Shown: in pieces, positions 53,382-61,823 of the stretch
Layout of the letters: every line of letters starts with the position of its first letter
Position numbering within the stretch: position 1 is the stretch's first letter
DNA from: Nocardioides agariphilus
GTDB lineage: Bacteria; Actinomycetota; Actinomycetes; Propionibacteriales; Nocardioidaceae
DNA length: 64,000 nucleotides
Reading direction: 5' to 3'
Assembly: GCF_015352445.1 (NCBI RefSeq)
Contig: NZ_JADKPO010000004.1
Span: 1-64,000 of the forward strand
Position numbers and translations under genes: made by a program
Notes under the pieces: generated by a model
What the model saw: the letters and a program-made list of their open reading frames with translations, nothing else
The model's database searches: none
Told to the model about the DNA's origin: nothing

Positions 53382-55043
53382 ATGGCGTCGCAAGAGTTTC
53401 CGACGAGCAACCGCGTCGCGGTCAACCAGCCGCCTCCCCTCGTCGGCCACGATGTCGTGAGCAGCGACCTCGCCCTGGTCGACGCGGTCGTCCGCCATGC
53501 CTCGGCCGAGACCGTCGAGGACCTGGTCGAGCTCGGGCGGGAGGCTGGAGGTGCCGAGGCGCGTGAGCACGGGATGCTCGCCAACCAGCAACCACCACGG
53601 CTGCGGGCCTTCGACCGCTACGGCAACCGGGTCGACGAGGTCGACTTCCACCACTCCTGGCACTGGCTGATGACGCGCGCGGTCGGTCACGGGCTGCAGG
53701 CGGCGCCGTGGGAGCGCTCCGATGAGGGCGACGCCCACGCGCACGTACGCCGGGCGGCGGGCTTCCTGGCCTGGTCACAAACGGAGCCGGGTCACGGTTG
53801 CCCGATCTCCATGACCTACGCAGCCGTGCCGGCCCTGCGCGTCGACGAGGCCGTTGCCCAGCAGTGGGTGCCGTCGCTGGCCTCGACGGTCTACGACCCG
53901 GGCATCCGTCCGGTCGCGGACAAGGCCGGTGCCCTGGCAGGCATGGGCATGACCGAGAAGCAGGGTGGCTCCGACGTGCGCGCGAACCTCACCGAGGCAC
54001 GACCCACCGGTGTCGACGGCGAGTACACCCTGCACGGGCACAAGTGGTTCACGTCCGCCCCGATGAACGACGTGTTCCTCGTGCTGGCCCAGGCCGACGG
54101 CGGGCTCACCTGCTTCGTGGTCCCGCGCGCCCTGCCCGACGGCAGCCGCAACCCGCTCGACGTGGTCCGGCTCAAGGACAAGCTCGGCAACAGGTCCAAC
54201 GCCTCGTCGGAGATCGAGCTGGACGGGACGCTCGCACGCCGACTCGGCGACGAGGGCCGAGGCGTGCGCACGATCATCGAGATGGTGGCCGCCACCCGGC
54301 TCGACTGCGTGCTCGGGTCGGCTTCGCTGATGCGACACGCCCTGGCCGAGGCGTCCTGGCACGTCGCCCATCGCTCCGCCTTCGGCTCGAGGCTCTCCGA
54401 GAAGCCCCTGATGCAGAACGTCATCGCCGACCTCGCCATCGAGTCGGAGGCGGCTACGGCTCTCGCGATCCGGCTGGCCGCGGCGGTCGACCACATCGAC
54501 GACCCTCACGAGGCCGCTCTGCGACGCATCGCGCTGCCCCTGGCGAAGTTCTGGGTGTGCAAGCGCACCCCGGGCTTCGTGGCCGAGGCCCTGGAGTGCC
54601 TGGGGGGCAACGGCTACGTCGAGGAGTCCGGATTGCCCCTCCTCTACCGCGAGGCACCGCTCAACTCGGTGTGGGAAGGCTCGGGCAACGTCAACGCGCT
54701 CGACGTGCTCCGCGCACTGCGACGCGAACCGGAGGTCCTGGCCGCCTGGATCACCGAGGTCGGCGCCGCCCGCGGCGCCGACGAGCGCCTCGACCGCACC
54801 GTCGACCAGACACTCGCCCTCCTGGGCGACCAAGGCTCCCACGAAGCCGGAGCCAGGAGGCTGGCGGGCCGGATGGCCGCGTGCCTCCAAGGCGCCCTCC
54901 TGGTCCGACATGCCCCTGCCGAGGTGGCCGACGCCTTCTGCGCCTCCCGCCTCGGCTCGTCCTACGACGGCACCTACGGTGCGCTCTCGACGTCCGGCTC
55001 CGAACTGAGGACCATCGTCGAGAGGACGACGCCCGTCGTCTGA
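53382..55043 (+). CDS. AidB-like acyl-CoA dehydrogenase
   Basis: Flavoprotein of 553 residues. It starts with PTSNRVAVNQPPPLVGHD, the AidB signature, and has GMGMTEKQGGSDVRANLTEA, KWFTSAPMNDVFLVLAQ and ECLGGNGYVEESGLPLLYRE (catalytic region). E. coli AidB is induced by alkylation and protects DNA, but most actinobacterial homologues are uncharacterised. Normal length. Divergent from yihY; followed 12 bases later by a membrane protein gene. Confidence 0.92.
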   Translation: MASQEFPTSNRVAVNQPPPLVGHDVVSSDLALVDAVVRHASAETVEDLVELGREAGGAEAREHGMLANQQPPRLRAFDRYGNRVDEVDFHHSWHWLMTRAVGHGLQAAPWERSDEGDAHAHVRRAAGFLAWSQTEPGHGCPISMTYAAVPALRVDEAVAQQWVPSLASTVYDPGIRPVADKAGALAGMGMTEKQGGSDVRANLTEARPTGVDGEYTLHGHKWFTSAPMNDVFLVLAQADGGLTCFVVPRALPDGSRNPLDVVRLKDKLGNRSNASSEIELDGTLARRLGDEGRGVRTIIEMVAATRLDCVLGSASLMRHALAEASWHVAHRSAFGSRLSEKPLMQNVIADLAIESEAATALAIRLAAAVDHIDDPHEAALRRIALPLAKFWVCKRTPGFVAEALECLGGNGYVEESGLPLLYREAPLNSVWEGSGNVNALDVLRALRREPEVLAAWITEVGAARGADERLDRTVDQTLALLGDQGSHEAGARRLAGRMAACLQGALLVRHAPAEVADAFCASRLGSSYDGTYGALSTSGSELRTIVERTTPVV

Positions 55044-55055
55044 CGGAGGTGTCAG

Positions 55056-55721
55056 ATGAGCGACCCCGTCTCGGTCCCGCCAGCCCTGCGCGCCCAGCTG
55101 CTCGGCATCGAGCACAGCAGCCTGTTGTCGACCCGCGCGATGACGTGGAGCGAGGTGATGAGCCGGATCACCGCCCAGCTCACGTTCACCTCGGCCGTGC
55201 TCGTCGTGCTCGCCCTCACCGTGAACAACCACAACCTCCAAGAGTCCTTCCGCCCGCTCGCAGTGGGGTTGGGCTTCGCGCTGCTCCTGACCGGCACCCT
55301 GACGACGCTGCGGGTGCACTACGCCTCGCTGGAGGATGCCCAGCTGATGCGCGGGATGAATCGGCTGCGGGCAGGGTACGTCGCTCTCGACCCCGGCCTC
55401 GAGCCCTATCTGACCACGGGGTTCACCGACGACAGGCCGGGGCTGGTCCGCACCTACGGTCTGGGCTACACGCGCTCCGGGGCCCAGCAGGTGATGGCCA
55501 GCGCCATCTTCTTCAGCAGCGTCGTGAACGGGCTCGTCGCCGGCGGCTGGGTCGGGATCCTTGCAGCTCCGGCCGGGCGAACGGTAGCGGTGCTGGTTGG
55601 TGTGGTGGCGGGGCTGGGCTACCTGGCTGCGTTCATGTACGCCGTCGCGCGGCTGTTCGCGCAGGCGGAGAGGATGCCGGAGCTGGTGCACTTCCCGTCA
55701 GCTCCATCATCACCTTCTTGA
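55056..55721 (+). CDS. Membrane protein of unknown function
   Basis: Protein of 221 residues with four helices in two pairs (about 47-63, 72-92, 145-165, 170-195). The loops carry SLLSTRAMTWSEVMSRITAQ and RVHYASLEDAQLMRGMNRLR. No named family is recognised, but the pattern is seen in actinobacterial hypothetical proteins. GGAGG lies 7 bases upstream of ATG 55056. Its last 89 bases overlap the 3' end of the convergent marR gene. Confidence 0.65.
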   Translation: MSDPVSVPPALRAQLLGIEHSSLLSTRAMTWSEVMSRITAQLTFTSAVLVVLALTVNNHNLQESFRPLAVGLGFALLLTGTLTTLRVHYASLEDAQLMRGMNRLRAGYVALDPGLEPYLTTGFTDDRPGLVRTYGLGYTRSGAQQVMASAIFFSSVVNGLVAGGWVGILAAPAGRTVAVLVGVVAGLGYLAAFMYAVARLFAQAERMPELVHFPSAPSSPS

Positions 55722-56100
55722 ACGTGGCATAGCGCCGCTCGCCGACCTGGGCCGCGAAGTCGCTCTCCATCCGCTCGAGCGCGCCGTACACCTTGCCCAT
55801 GACGCGGTCTCCCGTGCGCGTGCGGAAGACCATGCGCACGCGCCCGTCGTCGGGGTCGGGCTCGCTGTGGAGGTGGCCGGTGCCGGTGAGCTGCGTGACG
55901 AACTGCCCGCAGCCCTGCTTGGTCATCCCTGTCAGCCGGGCGAGCTCGGTCACGTTGATGCCCTCGGGCGGCACTGCGGACATGACCCGGACGTGAGACA
56001 TCCTGAGGTCGCCCAGCGCCTTGTCCGGGAGCTCGCTGCGCAAGCGGCCGAAGAGCTTGGCCATCAGCTCCGGCAGTACGTCGACTCTGCCCGCGCTCAT
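55633..56100 (-). CDS. MarR-family transcriptional regulator
   Basis: Winged-helix regulator of 155 residues. INVTELARLTGMTKQGCGQF is the recognition region and DPDDGRVRMVFRTRTGDRVM the wing. It is divergent from the MOSC gene by 43 bases, and a motif in that gap recurs upstream of the phosphotransferase gene, so it likely controls all three. The C-terminal 20 residues are Pro/Ala/Arg-rich. Confidence 0.88.
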   Translation of the reverse strand: MSAGRVDVLPELMAKLFGRLRSELPDKALGDLRMSHVRVMSAVPPEGINVTELARLTGMTKQGCGQFVTQLTGTGHLHSEPDPDDGRVRMVFRTRTGDRVMGKVYGALERMESDFAAQVGERRYATFKKVMMELTGSAPAPASSPPARTAARRRT

Positions 56101-56117
56101 AAATGGACTTTACTATC
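56101..56117 (-). promoter_or_regulatory. Candidate MarR operator, site 1
   Basis: On the minus strand GATAGTAAAGTCCATTT runs from 56117 to 56101, directly before the marR start and within the marR-MOSC divergent gap. It shares TAGTAAAGT-N3-TTT with site 2 at 56834-56850 (GATAGTAAAGTccATTT against GGTAGTAAAGTAACTTT). Confidence 0.5.
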
Positions 56118-56143
56118 TTGAGCCGCCTCCTAGGCTCATCTCC

Positions 56144-56818
56144 ATGCCAGCTCACGTCGCCTCGGTGAACATCGGCAGCCGCGAGCCCTCGACTGCCAAG
56201 GGCGTCGGGTTCACGGGCATCCGCAAGCGTTCGGTCGACTCGGCGAAGCTGCGCGCACCAGGCCCGAAGCACGGTGGTCTCGGCAGCGGCCTGGTCGACG
56301 ACTTCATCGGCGACATCCGGTCGCACGGCGGTGACTACCAGGCCGTCTACGCGTTCGCCCGCGAGGAGCTCGACTACTGGGAGCGGCGGCTCGGCACGGA
56401 GCTGGCGAACGGCTCGTTCGGCGAGAACCTCACGACATCCGACCTCGACGTCGATGCCGCTCTGGTCGGCGATCGGTGGGCGGTGGGCGACGAGGTGCTG
56501 CTCGAGGTGACCGGACCGCGGATCCCGTGCGCGACGTTCGCCGCCCGGATGGGCGTGCGCGGGTGGCTCAGGATCTTCACCGAGGTCGGACGCAGCGGTG
56601 CCTACCTCTCGATCGTCTCGGGTGGCGAGGTCAGGCCCGGAGATCCCGTTCGGGTCGTCTCGCGCGCCGCTCACGACGTCGACGTCCCGACCACGTTCAA
56701 GGCGTTCATGGGCGATCTCGACGCAGCCGACCACGTGATCTCGGTCGGGTGCCTGCCGGAGTGGGAGCTGGCCCACCTTCGCGACATGGTGACCAGACGC
56801 CGGCGGCCGCGCGCTTGA
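56144..56818 (+). CDS. MOSC-domain protein
   Basis: Protein of 224 residues. MOSC core: VDDFIGDIRSHGGDYQAVYA, WERRLGTELANGSFGENLTT and RIPCATFAARMG, where the conserved Cys would bind molybdenum cofactor sulfur. YiiM-like proteins of this type reduce N-hydroxylated compounds or act in detoxification; the substrate is unknown. ATG 56144 is divergent from marR. Confidence 0.9.
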   Translation: MPAHVASVNIGSREPSTAKGVGFTGIRKRSVDSAKLRAPGPKHGGLGSGLVDDFIGDIRSHGGDYQAVYAFAREELDYWERRLGTELANGSFGENLTTSDLDVDAALVGDRWAVGDEVLLEVTGPRIPCATFAARMGVRGWLRIFTEVGRSGAYLSIVSGGEVRPGDPVRVVSRAAHDVDVPTTFKAFMGDLDAADHVISVGCLPEWELAHLRDMVTRRRRPRA

Positions 56819-56833
56819 CCCGAGCCGGACGGG

Positions 56834-56850
56834 TAGTAAAGTAACTTTCT
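56834..56850 (+). promoter_or_regulatory. Candidate MarR operator, site 2
   Basis: TAGTAAAGTAACTTTCT, with the palindrome AAAGT-A-ACTTT, 25 bases before the phosphotransferase ATG. It matches site 1 in the marR-MOSC gap. Confidence 0.5.
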
Positions 56851-56874
56851 CGTCTGCGTGTCGGAGGGAAGGCC

Positions 56875-58011
56875 ATGCACGATCGCAGCGCTCTTGGTGC
56901 CGCCGACGTCGACGACACCACCCTGACCGGACTGGTGGCCGGCCTGCTCGGAGCTCCCGCAGCCGAGGTCGGAGTGCTCGACTCCGAGGTGACGGAGTTC
57001 CCCTACGACCTACCGGCGATCACGACGGGAGGGCGCTACGTCGTGCAGGGCACCGCCACCGTCGCCGGCGAGCGGACGCCATACGAGCTGTTCGTCAAGG
57101 TCGTCCAGTCGTGGAGCCGGTCGCCGTTCTTCGCGATGGTCCCCGACGAGATGAAGGACTTCGCCGAGGCCAGCGTGCCGTGGCGCACCGAGCCGCTGGC
57201 CTATCGCTCCGACCTGGCCGACCGACTGCCCGACGGGCTCCGGATGCCGCGGGCCGTCGGCGTCTTCGACCTCGACGACAAGTCGGCGGCGGTCTGGCTC
57301 GAGAAGGTCACCGTCGTGCCGCGACCGTGGGACGACGCGAGGTACGAGCGGGCGGCCTACCTGCTCGGCCGGCTGTCCGGCAGTCCGCAGGTGGCCGATC
57401 TCGCTCGTGTGGGCCAGCACTCGTTCACGGTCGCCGACTACGCACTCGGCCGGCTGGCCAACCAGGTGCTGCCGCAGCTGCACGACGACAGTGTCTGGCA
57501 GCACCCGCTCGTCGCGACCGCGTTCGACGACGACCTCCGCCACGGCCTGCGGGTCGCTGCGGGCCGGCTCCCGCAGTACGTCGAGGAGCTGATGGGCCTG
57601 CCCGTCCTCGCCGCCCATGGCGACGCCTGCCCCAACAACCTGCTGACCACCGAGGACGACGAGTCCTTCACCCTCATCGACTACGGGTTTTGGCAGCCGA
57701 TGCCCCCCGGCGCCGACCTCGCCCAGCTCCTCGTCGGCGACGTCCAGATCGGACGCTGCCGCGCGGGCGACCTCGCTGCTCGCGATGACCGCAACCTGGC
57801 GGCGTACGAGCGGGGCCTTCGCGACGAGGGCTGCGACATCAGCCAGACCGCCGTCCGGCGCGGTCACGCACTCCACATGCTGCTGTTCACCGGGCTGTCA
57901 GCCCTGCCCACCGAGCTCCTCGGCCGGCCGCCCTCCCCCGCCCTCGAGGCCCAGGTCACCGACCGCGCCGCCATCGCCCGGTTCTGCCTCGACCGCGTCG
58001 CTGCCGAATAG
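56875..58011 (+). CDS. Phosphotransferase family protein (APH-like kinase fold)
   Basis: Protein of 378 residues with the aminoglycoside/choline kinase fold. The catalytic loop is VLAAHGDACPNNLL (H-G-D-x3-N) and the metal-binding segment is FTLIDYGFWQPM; an N-lobe Lys is in YELFVKVVQSW. The substrate cannot be inferred. GGAGGG lies 7 bases before the ATG. A candidate MarR operator lies upstream, shared with the marR-MOSC gap. It is convergent with glyA. Confidence 0.85.
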   Translation: MHDRSALGAADVDDTTLTGLVAGLLGAPAAEVGVLDSEVTEFPYDLPAITTGGRYVVQGTATVAGERTPYELFVKVVQSWSRSPFFAMVPDEMKDFAEASVPWRTEPLAYRSDLADRLPDGLRMPRAVGVFDLDDKSAAVWLEKVTVVPRPWDDARYERAAYLLGRLSGSPQVADLARVGQHSFTVADYALGRLANQVLPQLHDDSVWQHPLVATAFDDDLRHGLRVAAGRLPQYVEELMGLPVLAAHGDACPNNLLTTEDDESFTLIDYGFWQPMPPGADLAQLLVGDVQIGRCRAGDLAARDDRNLAAYERGLRDEGCDISQTAVRRGHALHMLLFTGLSALPTELLGRPPSPALEAQVTDRAAIARFCLDRVAAE

Positions 58012-58065
58012 GGGTCCGTCCGCAGGGTGACAGCGCGCGGGGACAGCGAGCGGAGCGAGCCGGTG

Positions 58066-59535
58066 TCAGGTGAGCTCGAGGCCTGGGTACAGCGGGTGCT
58101 TGTCGAGCATCTCGGCGGACTGCGCCTTGACGCGGTCGGCGACACCGTCGGCGAGCACGTAGGTCGCCTTCGAGGGGCCGCCGGCCTTGGTCTGGCCCGG
58201 CTGGGTATTGGAGAGCACCTCGACCATCAGCTCGGCGACCTTGTCGAACTCGTCGTGGCCGAAGCCGCGCGTGGTCAGAGCGGGGGTGCCGATGCGGACT
58301 CCGGAGGTGTACCAGGCGCCGTTGGGATCCTGGGGCACGGAGTTGCGGTTGGTCACCACACCCGCGTCGAGGAGCGCCGACTCCGCCTGCCGGCCGGTCA
58401 GTCCGAACGACGTCACATCGAGCAGGACGATGTGGTTGTCGGTGCCGCCGGTCACCAGCTTGCCGCCACGCTTCAAGAGGCCTTCGGCAAGGGACTGGGC
58501 GTTGTCGGCGATCGACTGCGCGTAGGTCTGGAAGTCCGGCCGCCGGGCCTCGGCGAGGGCCACCGCCTTGGCGGCCATCATGTGGCTGAGCGGACCGCCG
58601 AGCACGAGTGGGCAGCCCCGGTCGACGGACGGCGCGTACTCCTCCTGCGCGAGCACCAGCCCACCGCGCGGGCCACGCAGCGACTTGTGGGTGGTCGTGG
58701 TGGTGACGTGGGCGTGGGGCACGGGGTCCTCGTCGCCGGTGAAGACCTTGCCGGCGACCAGGCCGGCGAAGTGGGCCATGTCGACCATCAGCGTCGCGCC
58801 GACCTCGTCGGCGATCTCCCGCATCTTGGCGAAGTTGACGCGCCGCGGGTACGCCGAGTAGCCGGCCACGATGATCAGCGGCTTGAACTCATGAGCCTTG
58901 GCCCGCACCGCGTCGTAGTCGAGCAGCTGCGTCGTCGGGTCGGTGCCGTACTGCTGCTGGTGGAACATCTTGCCGCTGATGTTGGGTCGGAACCCGTGGG
59001 TCAGGTGACCGCCCGAGTCGAGGGACATGCCGAGCAGCCGCTGGTTGCCGAGCTTGCCGCGCAGCTCCTCCCAGTCGGCATCACTGAGCTCGTTGACGTT
59101 CTTGGCGCCGAGCTTCTCCAGCTCGGGACCCTCGACCCGGTGGGCCAAGATCGCCCAGAACGCCGTCAGGTTGGCATCGATCCCGGAGTGTGGCTGGGCA
59201 TAGGCGTAGGGCGCGCCGAACAGCTCGCGGGCGTGCTCGGCGGCGACGGCCTCGACGGTGTCGACGTTCTGGCAGCCGGCGTAGAAGCGGTGTCCGATGG
59301 TGCCCTCGGCGTACTTGTCGCTGAACCAGGTGCCCATCGTCAGCAGGACCGGCAGCGACGCGTAGTTCTCGCTGGCGATGAGCTTGAGCGAGCCGCGCTG
59401 GTCGGTGAGCTCCTGTCGGGTCGCATCAGCGATCCGGGGCTCGACGGACCCGATCACCTCGAGGATGGAGTCGTAGGCGCTGGAGGCGATCTTGGCCAAC
59501 GAGGGGGCGTGAGCGTCAGGGGTGAGGCCGGTCAT
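58066..59535 (-). CDS. glyA: Serine hydroxymethyltransferase (long form)
   Basis: Interconverts serine and glycine with tetrahydrofolate. The 489-residue protein is longer than the usual 420; the extra residues lie in the middle ([20 protein letters not shown]), as in actinobacterial long forms. Key parts: [20 protein letters not shown], the PLP lysine in [15 protein letters not shown], and [12 protein letters not shown] 59535 is used; the frame runs far upstream antisense to sir and is not coding there. Divergent from the sir leader; no THF riboswitch was recognised. Confidence 0.95.
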   Translation of the reverse strand: MTGLTPDAHAPSLAKIASSAYDSILEVIGSVEPRIADATRQELTDQRGSLKLIASENYASLPVLLTMGTWFSDKYAEGTIGHRFYAGCQNVDTVEAVAAEHARELFGAPYAYAQPHSGIDANLTAFWAILAHRVEGPELEKLGAKNVNELSDADWEELRGKLGNQRLLGMSLDSGGHLTHGFRPNISGKMFHQQQYGTDPTTQLLDYDAVRAKAHEFKPLIIVAGYSAYPRRVNFAKMREIADEVGATLMVDMAHFAGLVAGKVFTGDEDPVPHAHVTTTTTHKSLRGPRGGLVLAQEEYAPSVDRGCPLVLGGPLSHMMAAKAVALAEARRPDFQTYAQSIADNAQSLAEGLLKRGGKLVTGGTDNHIVLLDVTSFGLTGRQAESALLDAGVVTNRNSVPQDPNGAWYTSGVRIGTPALTTRGFGHDEFDKVAELMVEVLSNTQPGQTKAGGPSKATYVLADGVADRVKAQSAEMLDKHPLYPGLELT

Positions 59536-59659
59536 GGCGCACACACTAAGGGCGCAGCCCGCCCGGACGAGAGGGGTGTCCGCCCGGCACACGTGAACAT
59601 TCGCTGGGCAATCGTCACCATCCACACAAGCGTCTCGATATTCGGACAGTTGTCTCACA

Positions 59660-59680
59660 TCACAAGATTTCACCTTGTGA
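59660..59680 (+). promoter_or_regulatory. Inverted repeat upstream of sulfite reductase
   Basis: TCACAAG-ATTTCAC-CTTGTGA, 7-bp arms, 31 bases before the leader ORF and 124 bases from glyA. It is likely a repressor or activator site for the sulfite reductase operon; the regulator is unknown. Confidence 0.5.
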
Positions 59681-59711
59681 GAAGCACGTCCAACCCCTGA
59701 GACTTCTTGAC

Positions 59712-59801
59712 ATGACCATCGCCGCCACCCGCAAGCACCTCGTGGTACGTCGCCACGTGGACTTGGGGCGCACGCGCAGCGCGATGTGTTGGCTTCGCTG
59801 A
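59712..59801 (+). CDS. Cys-containing leader peptide (Ms4527A-like uORF)
   Basis: A 29-codon ORF upstream of sir: N-terminal [19 protein letters not shown], then TRSAMCWLR. The RRHVDL core and a Cys codon close to the end match actinobacterial leader peptides of the Ms4527A type, which sense cysteine through ribosome stalling and attenuate sulfite reductase genes. Only one Cys codon is present here, where mycobacterial relatives have a run. Role inferred from family and position. Confidence 0.75.
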   Translation: MTIAATRKHLVVRRHVDLGRTRSAMCWLR

Positions 59802-59869
59802 AACCAAGCCGCCCAACCCGCCATTCCGCGCTCAACGAAGCGCGCGGCCCGTCAGCGAACACCCTCAGC

Positions 59870-59886
59870 GAAAGGGACGTCGTCCC
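59870..59886 (+). promoter_or_regulatory. Ribosome-binding-site hairpin before sir
   Basis: GGGAC-GTC-GTCCC (59874-59886) is a perfect short hairpin that contains the AAAGGG ribosome binding site region and abuts the GTG start at 59887. It can limit translation until the ribosome or an alternative fold opens it. Confidence 0.5.
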
Positions 59887-61638
59887 GTGCCAGACCTCCG
59901 CTTCCAGTCGCAACCGGCTCGTCACACCGAGATCCCGCGTGCCAAGCGCGCCGAGGGCCAGTGGTCGCTGGGCTACACCGAGCCGCTCAACAAGAACGAG
60001 CAGTCCAAGAAGGACGACGACCCGCTCAACGTCCGCGACCGGATCCTCCACATCTACTCCAAGCGCGGCTTCGACTCGATCGACCCCGCCGACCTGCGCG
60101 GGCGGTTCCGCTGGATGGGCCTCTACACGCAGCGGCGTCCGGGCATCGACGGCGGCAAGACGGCGATCCTCGAGGAGGAGGAGCTCGACGACCGCTACTT
60201 CATGCTGCGGGTCCGCTCCGACGGCCGGCTGCTGTCCTCCGAGGCGGTGCGGGCGCTGGGCACGATCGGCGTCGACTTCGCGCGGGACACCGCCGACGTC
60301 ACCGACCGCGAGAACATCCAGTACCACTGGATCCGCATCGAGGACGTCCCCGAGATCTGGAACCGGCTCGACGAGGCCGGGTTGAGCAGCCTCGAGGCCT
60401 GCGGCGACTCGCCGCGACCGTTCCTCGGCTCGCCCGTGGCGGGGGTCGCCAAGGACGAGATCATCGACGGCACCTGGGCGCTGGAGGAGATCTTCCGCCG
60501 CTACATCGGCGACAAGCGGTTCTCCAACCTGCCGCGCAAGTTCAAGACCGCCCTGACCGGTCACCCCAGCCACGACGTCGCCCCCGAGACCAACGACGTG
60601 GCCTTCGTCGGCACCGTCCACCCCGAGCACGGCCCCGGGTTCGACCTCTGGGTCGGCGGTGGCCTGTCCACCAACCCCATGTTGGCCCAGAAGGCCGGCG
60701 TCTGGATCCCGCTCGACGAGGTCCCCGATGTCTGGGAGGCGGTCGCGTCGGTGTTCCGCGACTACGGCTACCGGCGGTTGCGCTCGCGCGCCCGCCTGAA
60801 GTTCCTCGTCGCCGACTGGGGCATCGACAAGTTCCGTGAGGTCCTCGAGAACGAGTACCTCGGCCACCGGCTCGTGCGCACGCAGTCGCCCGCCTCCCCC
60901 ACCGGACACCGCGACCACGTCGGCGTCCACGAGCAGAAGGACGGCGACTTCTACGTCGGCGTCGCGCCGATCGCCGGCCGCGTCTCCGGCAGCCTGCTGG
61001 TCGCGCTGGCCGACGCCATGGACCAGTACGCCGTGCGCGGCGCGCGCCTCACGCCGTACCAGAAGATCGTGCTGATCGGCGTCCAGCCGGAGGCAGTCGA
61101 CGGCCTGCTGCGCACCCTTGACGAGATCGGGCTGTCCGCTCGTCCGTCGCAGTGGCGCCGCAACACCATGGCGTGCACCGGCATCGAGTTCTGCAAGCTG
61201 GCCATCGTCGACACCAAGAACCGCGCGCGCGACCTCGTCGCCGAGCTGGAGCGCCGATTTCCAGACCTCGACACAGAGACAGGTCCTGGCATCACCGTCA
61301 ACGTCAACGGCTGCCCCAACGCCTGCGCCCGCACCCAGGTCGCCGACATCGGCCTCAAGGGGCAGCTGGTCCTCGACGACGACGGCAACCAGGTCGAGGG
61401 CTTCCAGGTCCACCTCGGCGGAGCCACCGGACTGGGTGCCAACTTCGGCCGAAAGCTCCGGGCTCACAAGGTCACCAGCGCCGAGCTCGACGACTACGTG
61501 ACAGCCGTGGTGACCGCCTACCTCGACCAGCGCACCGAGGGCGAGAGGTTCGCCGACTGGGTCGTGCGCGCCGAGGAGTCCGTGCTGCGCGGCGAGGGTC
61601 TCGACAACCTCGGTCAGCGACTGGTGGAGGTCCGATGA
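59887..61638 (+). CDS. Ferredoxin-dependent nitrite/sulfite reductase (SirA-like)
   Basis: Reduces sulfite to sulfide for cysteine synthesis, using siroheme and a 4Fe-4S cluster. The 583-residue protein shows two ferredoxin-like halves with siroheme-binding motifs [19 protein letters not shown] and [12 protein letters not shown], and cluster cysteines in [11 protein letters not shown]. The [10 protein letters not shown] segment is also typical. It could act on nitrite, but the cysH and chelatase neighbours point to sulfite. GTG 59887 follows the uORF. It overlaps the zinc-ribbon gene by 4 bases. Confidence 0.93.
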   Translation: MPDLRFQSQPARHTEIPRAKRAEGQWSLGYTEPLNKNEQSKKDDDPLNVRDRILHIYSKRGFDSIDPADLRGRFRWMGLYTQRRPGIDGGKTAILEEEELDDRYFMLRVRSDGRLLSSEAVRALGTIGVDFARDTADVTDRENIQYHWIRIEDVPEIWNRLDEAGLSSLEACGDSPRPFLGSPVAGVAKDEIIDGTWALEEIFRRYIGDKRFSNLPRKFKTALTGHPSHDVAPETNDVAFVGTVHPEHGPGFDLWVGGGLSTNPMLAQKAGVWIPLDEVPDVWEAVASVFRDYGYRRLRSRARLKFLVADWGIDKFREVLENEYLGHRLVRTQSPASPTGHRDHVGVHEQKDGDFYVGVAPIAGRVSGSLLVALADAMDQYAVRGARLTPYQKIVLIGVQPEAVDGLLRTLDEIGLSARPSQWRRNTMACTGIEFCKLAIVDTKNRARDLVAELERRFPDLDTETGPGITVNVNGCPNACARTQVADIGLKGQLVLDDDGNQVEGFQVHLGGATGLGANFGRKLRAHKVTSAELDDYVTAVVTAYLDQRTEGERFADWVVRAEESVLRGEGLDNLGQRLVEVR

Positions 61639-61823
61639 GCCACTCCACGACTCACCGGGCGAGCCCGTTCCACTGCCCCTACTGCGGGGAGCAGGACCTC
61701 TTCCCGCGCGAGGAGCAGGGCTGGGAGTGCCACGCCTGCTTGCGGGCGTTCTCCGTCACCTTCCTCGGGCAGCTCGACCGTCCCGCAGGAGTCTCCTCGC
61801 CAGTCTCGGGACAACAGTCATGA
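61635..61823 (+). CDS. Small zinc-ribbon protein of the sir operon
   Basis: Protein of 62 residues with two CxxC pairs ([13 protein letters not shown] and [10 protein letters not shown]), a zinc-ribbon pattern. Such small proteins often lie between sir and cysH in actinobacteria, with no known function. It overlaps both neighbours by 4 bases (ATGA), so it is translationally coupled in the operon. Confidence 0.85.
   Translation: MSHSTTHRASPFHCPYCGEQDLFPREEQGWECHACLRAFSVTFLGQLDRPAGVSSPVSGQQS

Noticed and set aside
53775-55691. Two large open frames (638 and 644 codons) in the acyl-CoA dehydrogenase region
   Set aside because: Both are mirror or shifted frames of the AidB-like gene at 53382-55043 and contain no recognisable domain.
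59536-61467. N-terminal extension of glyA to 61467
   Set aside because: The frame is antisense to sir and gives Val/Asp/Leu/Arg mirror text. The GlyA family start is at 59535.
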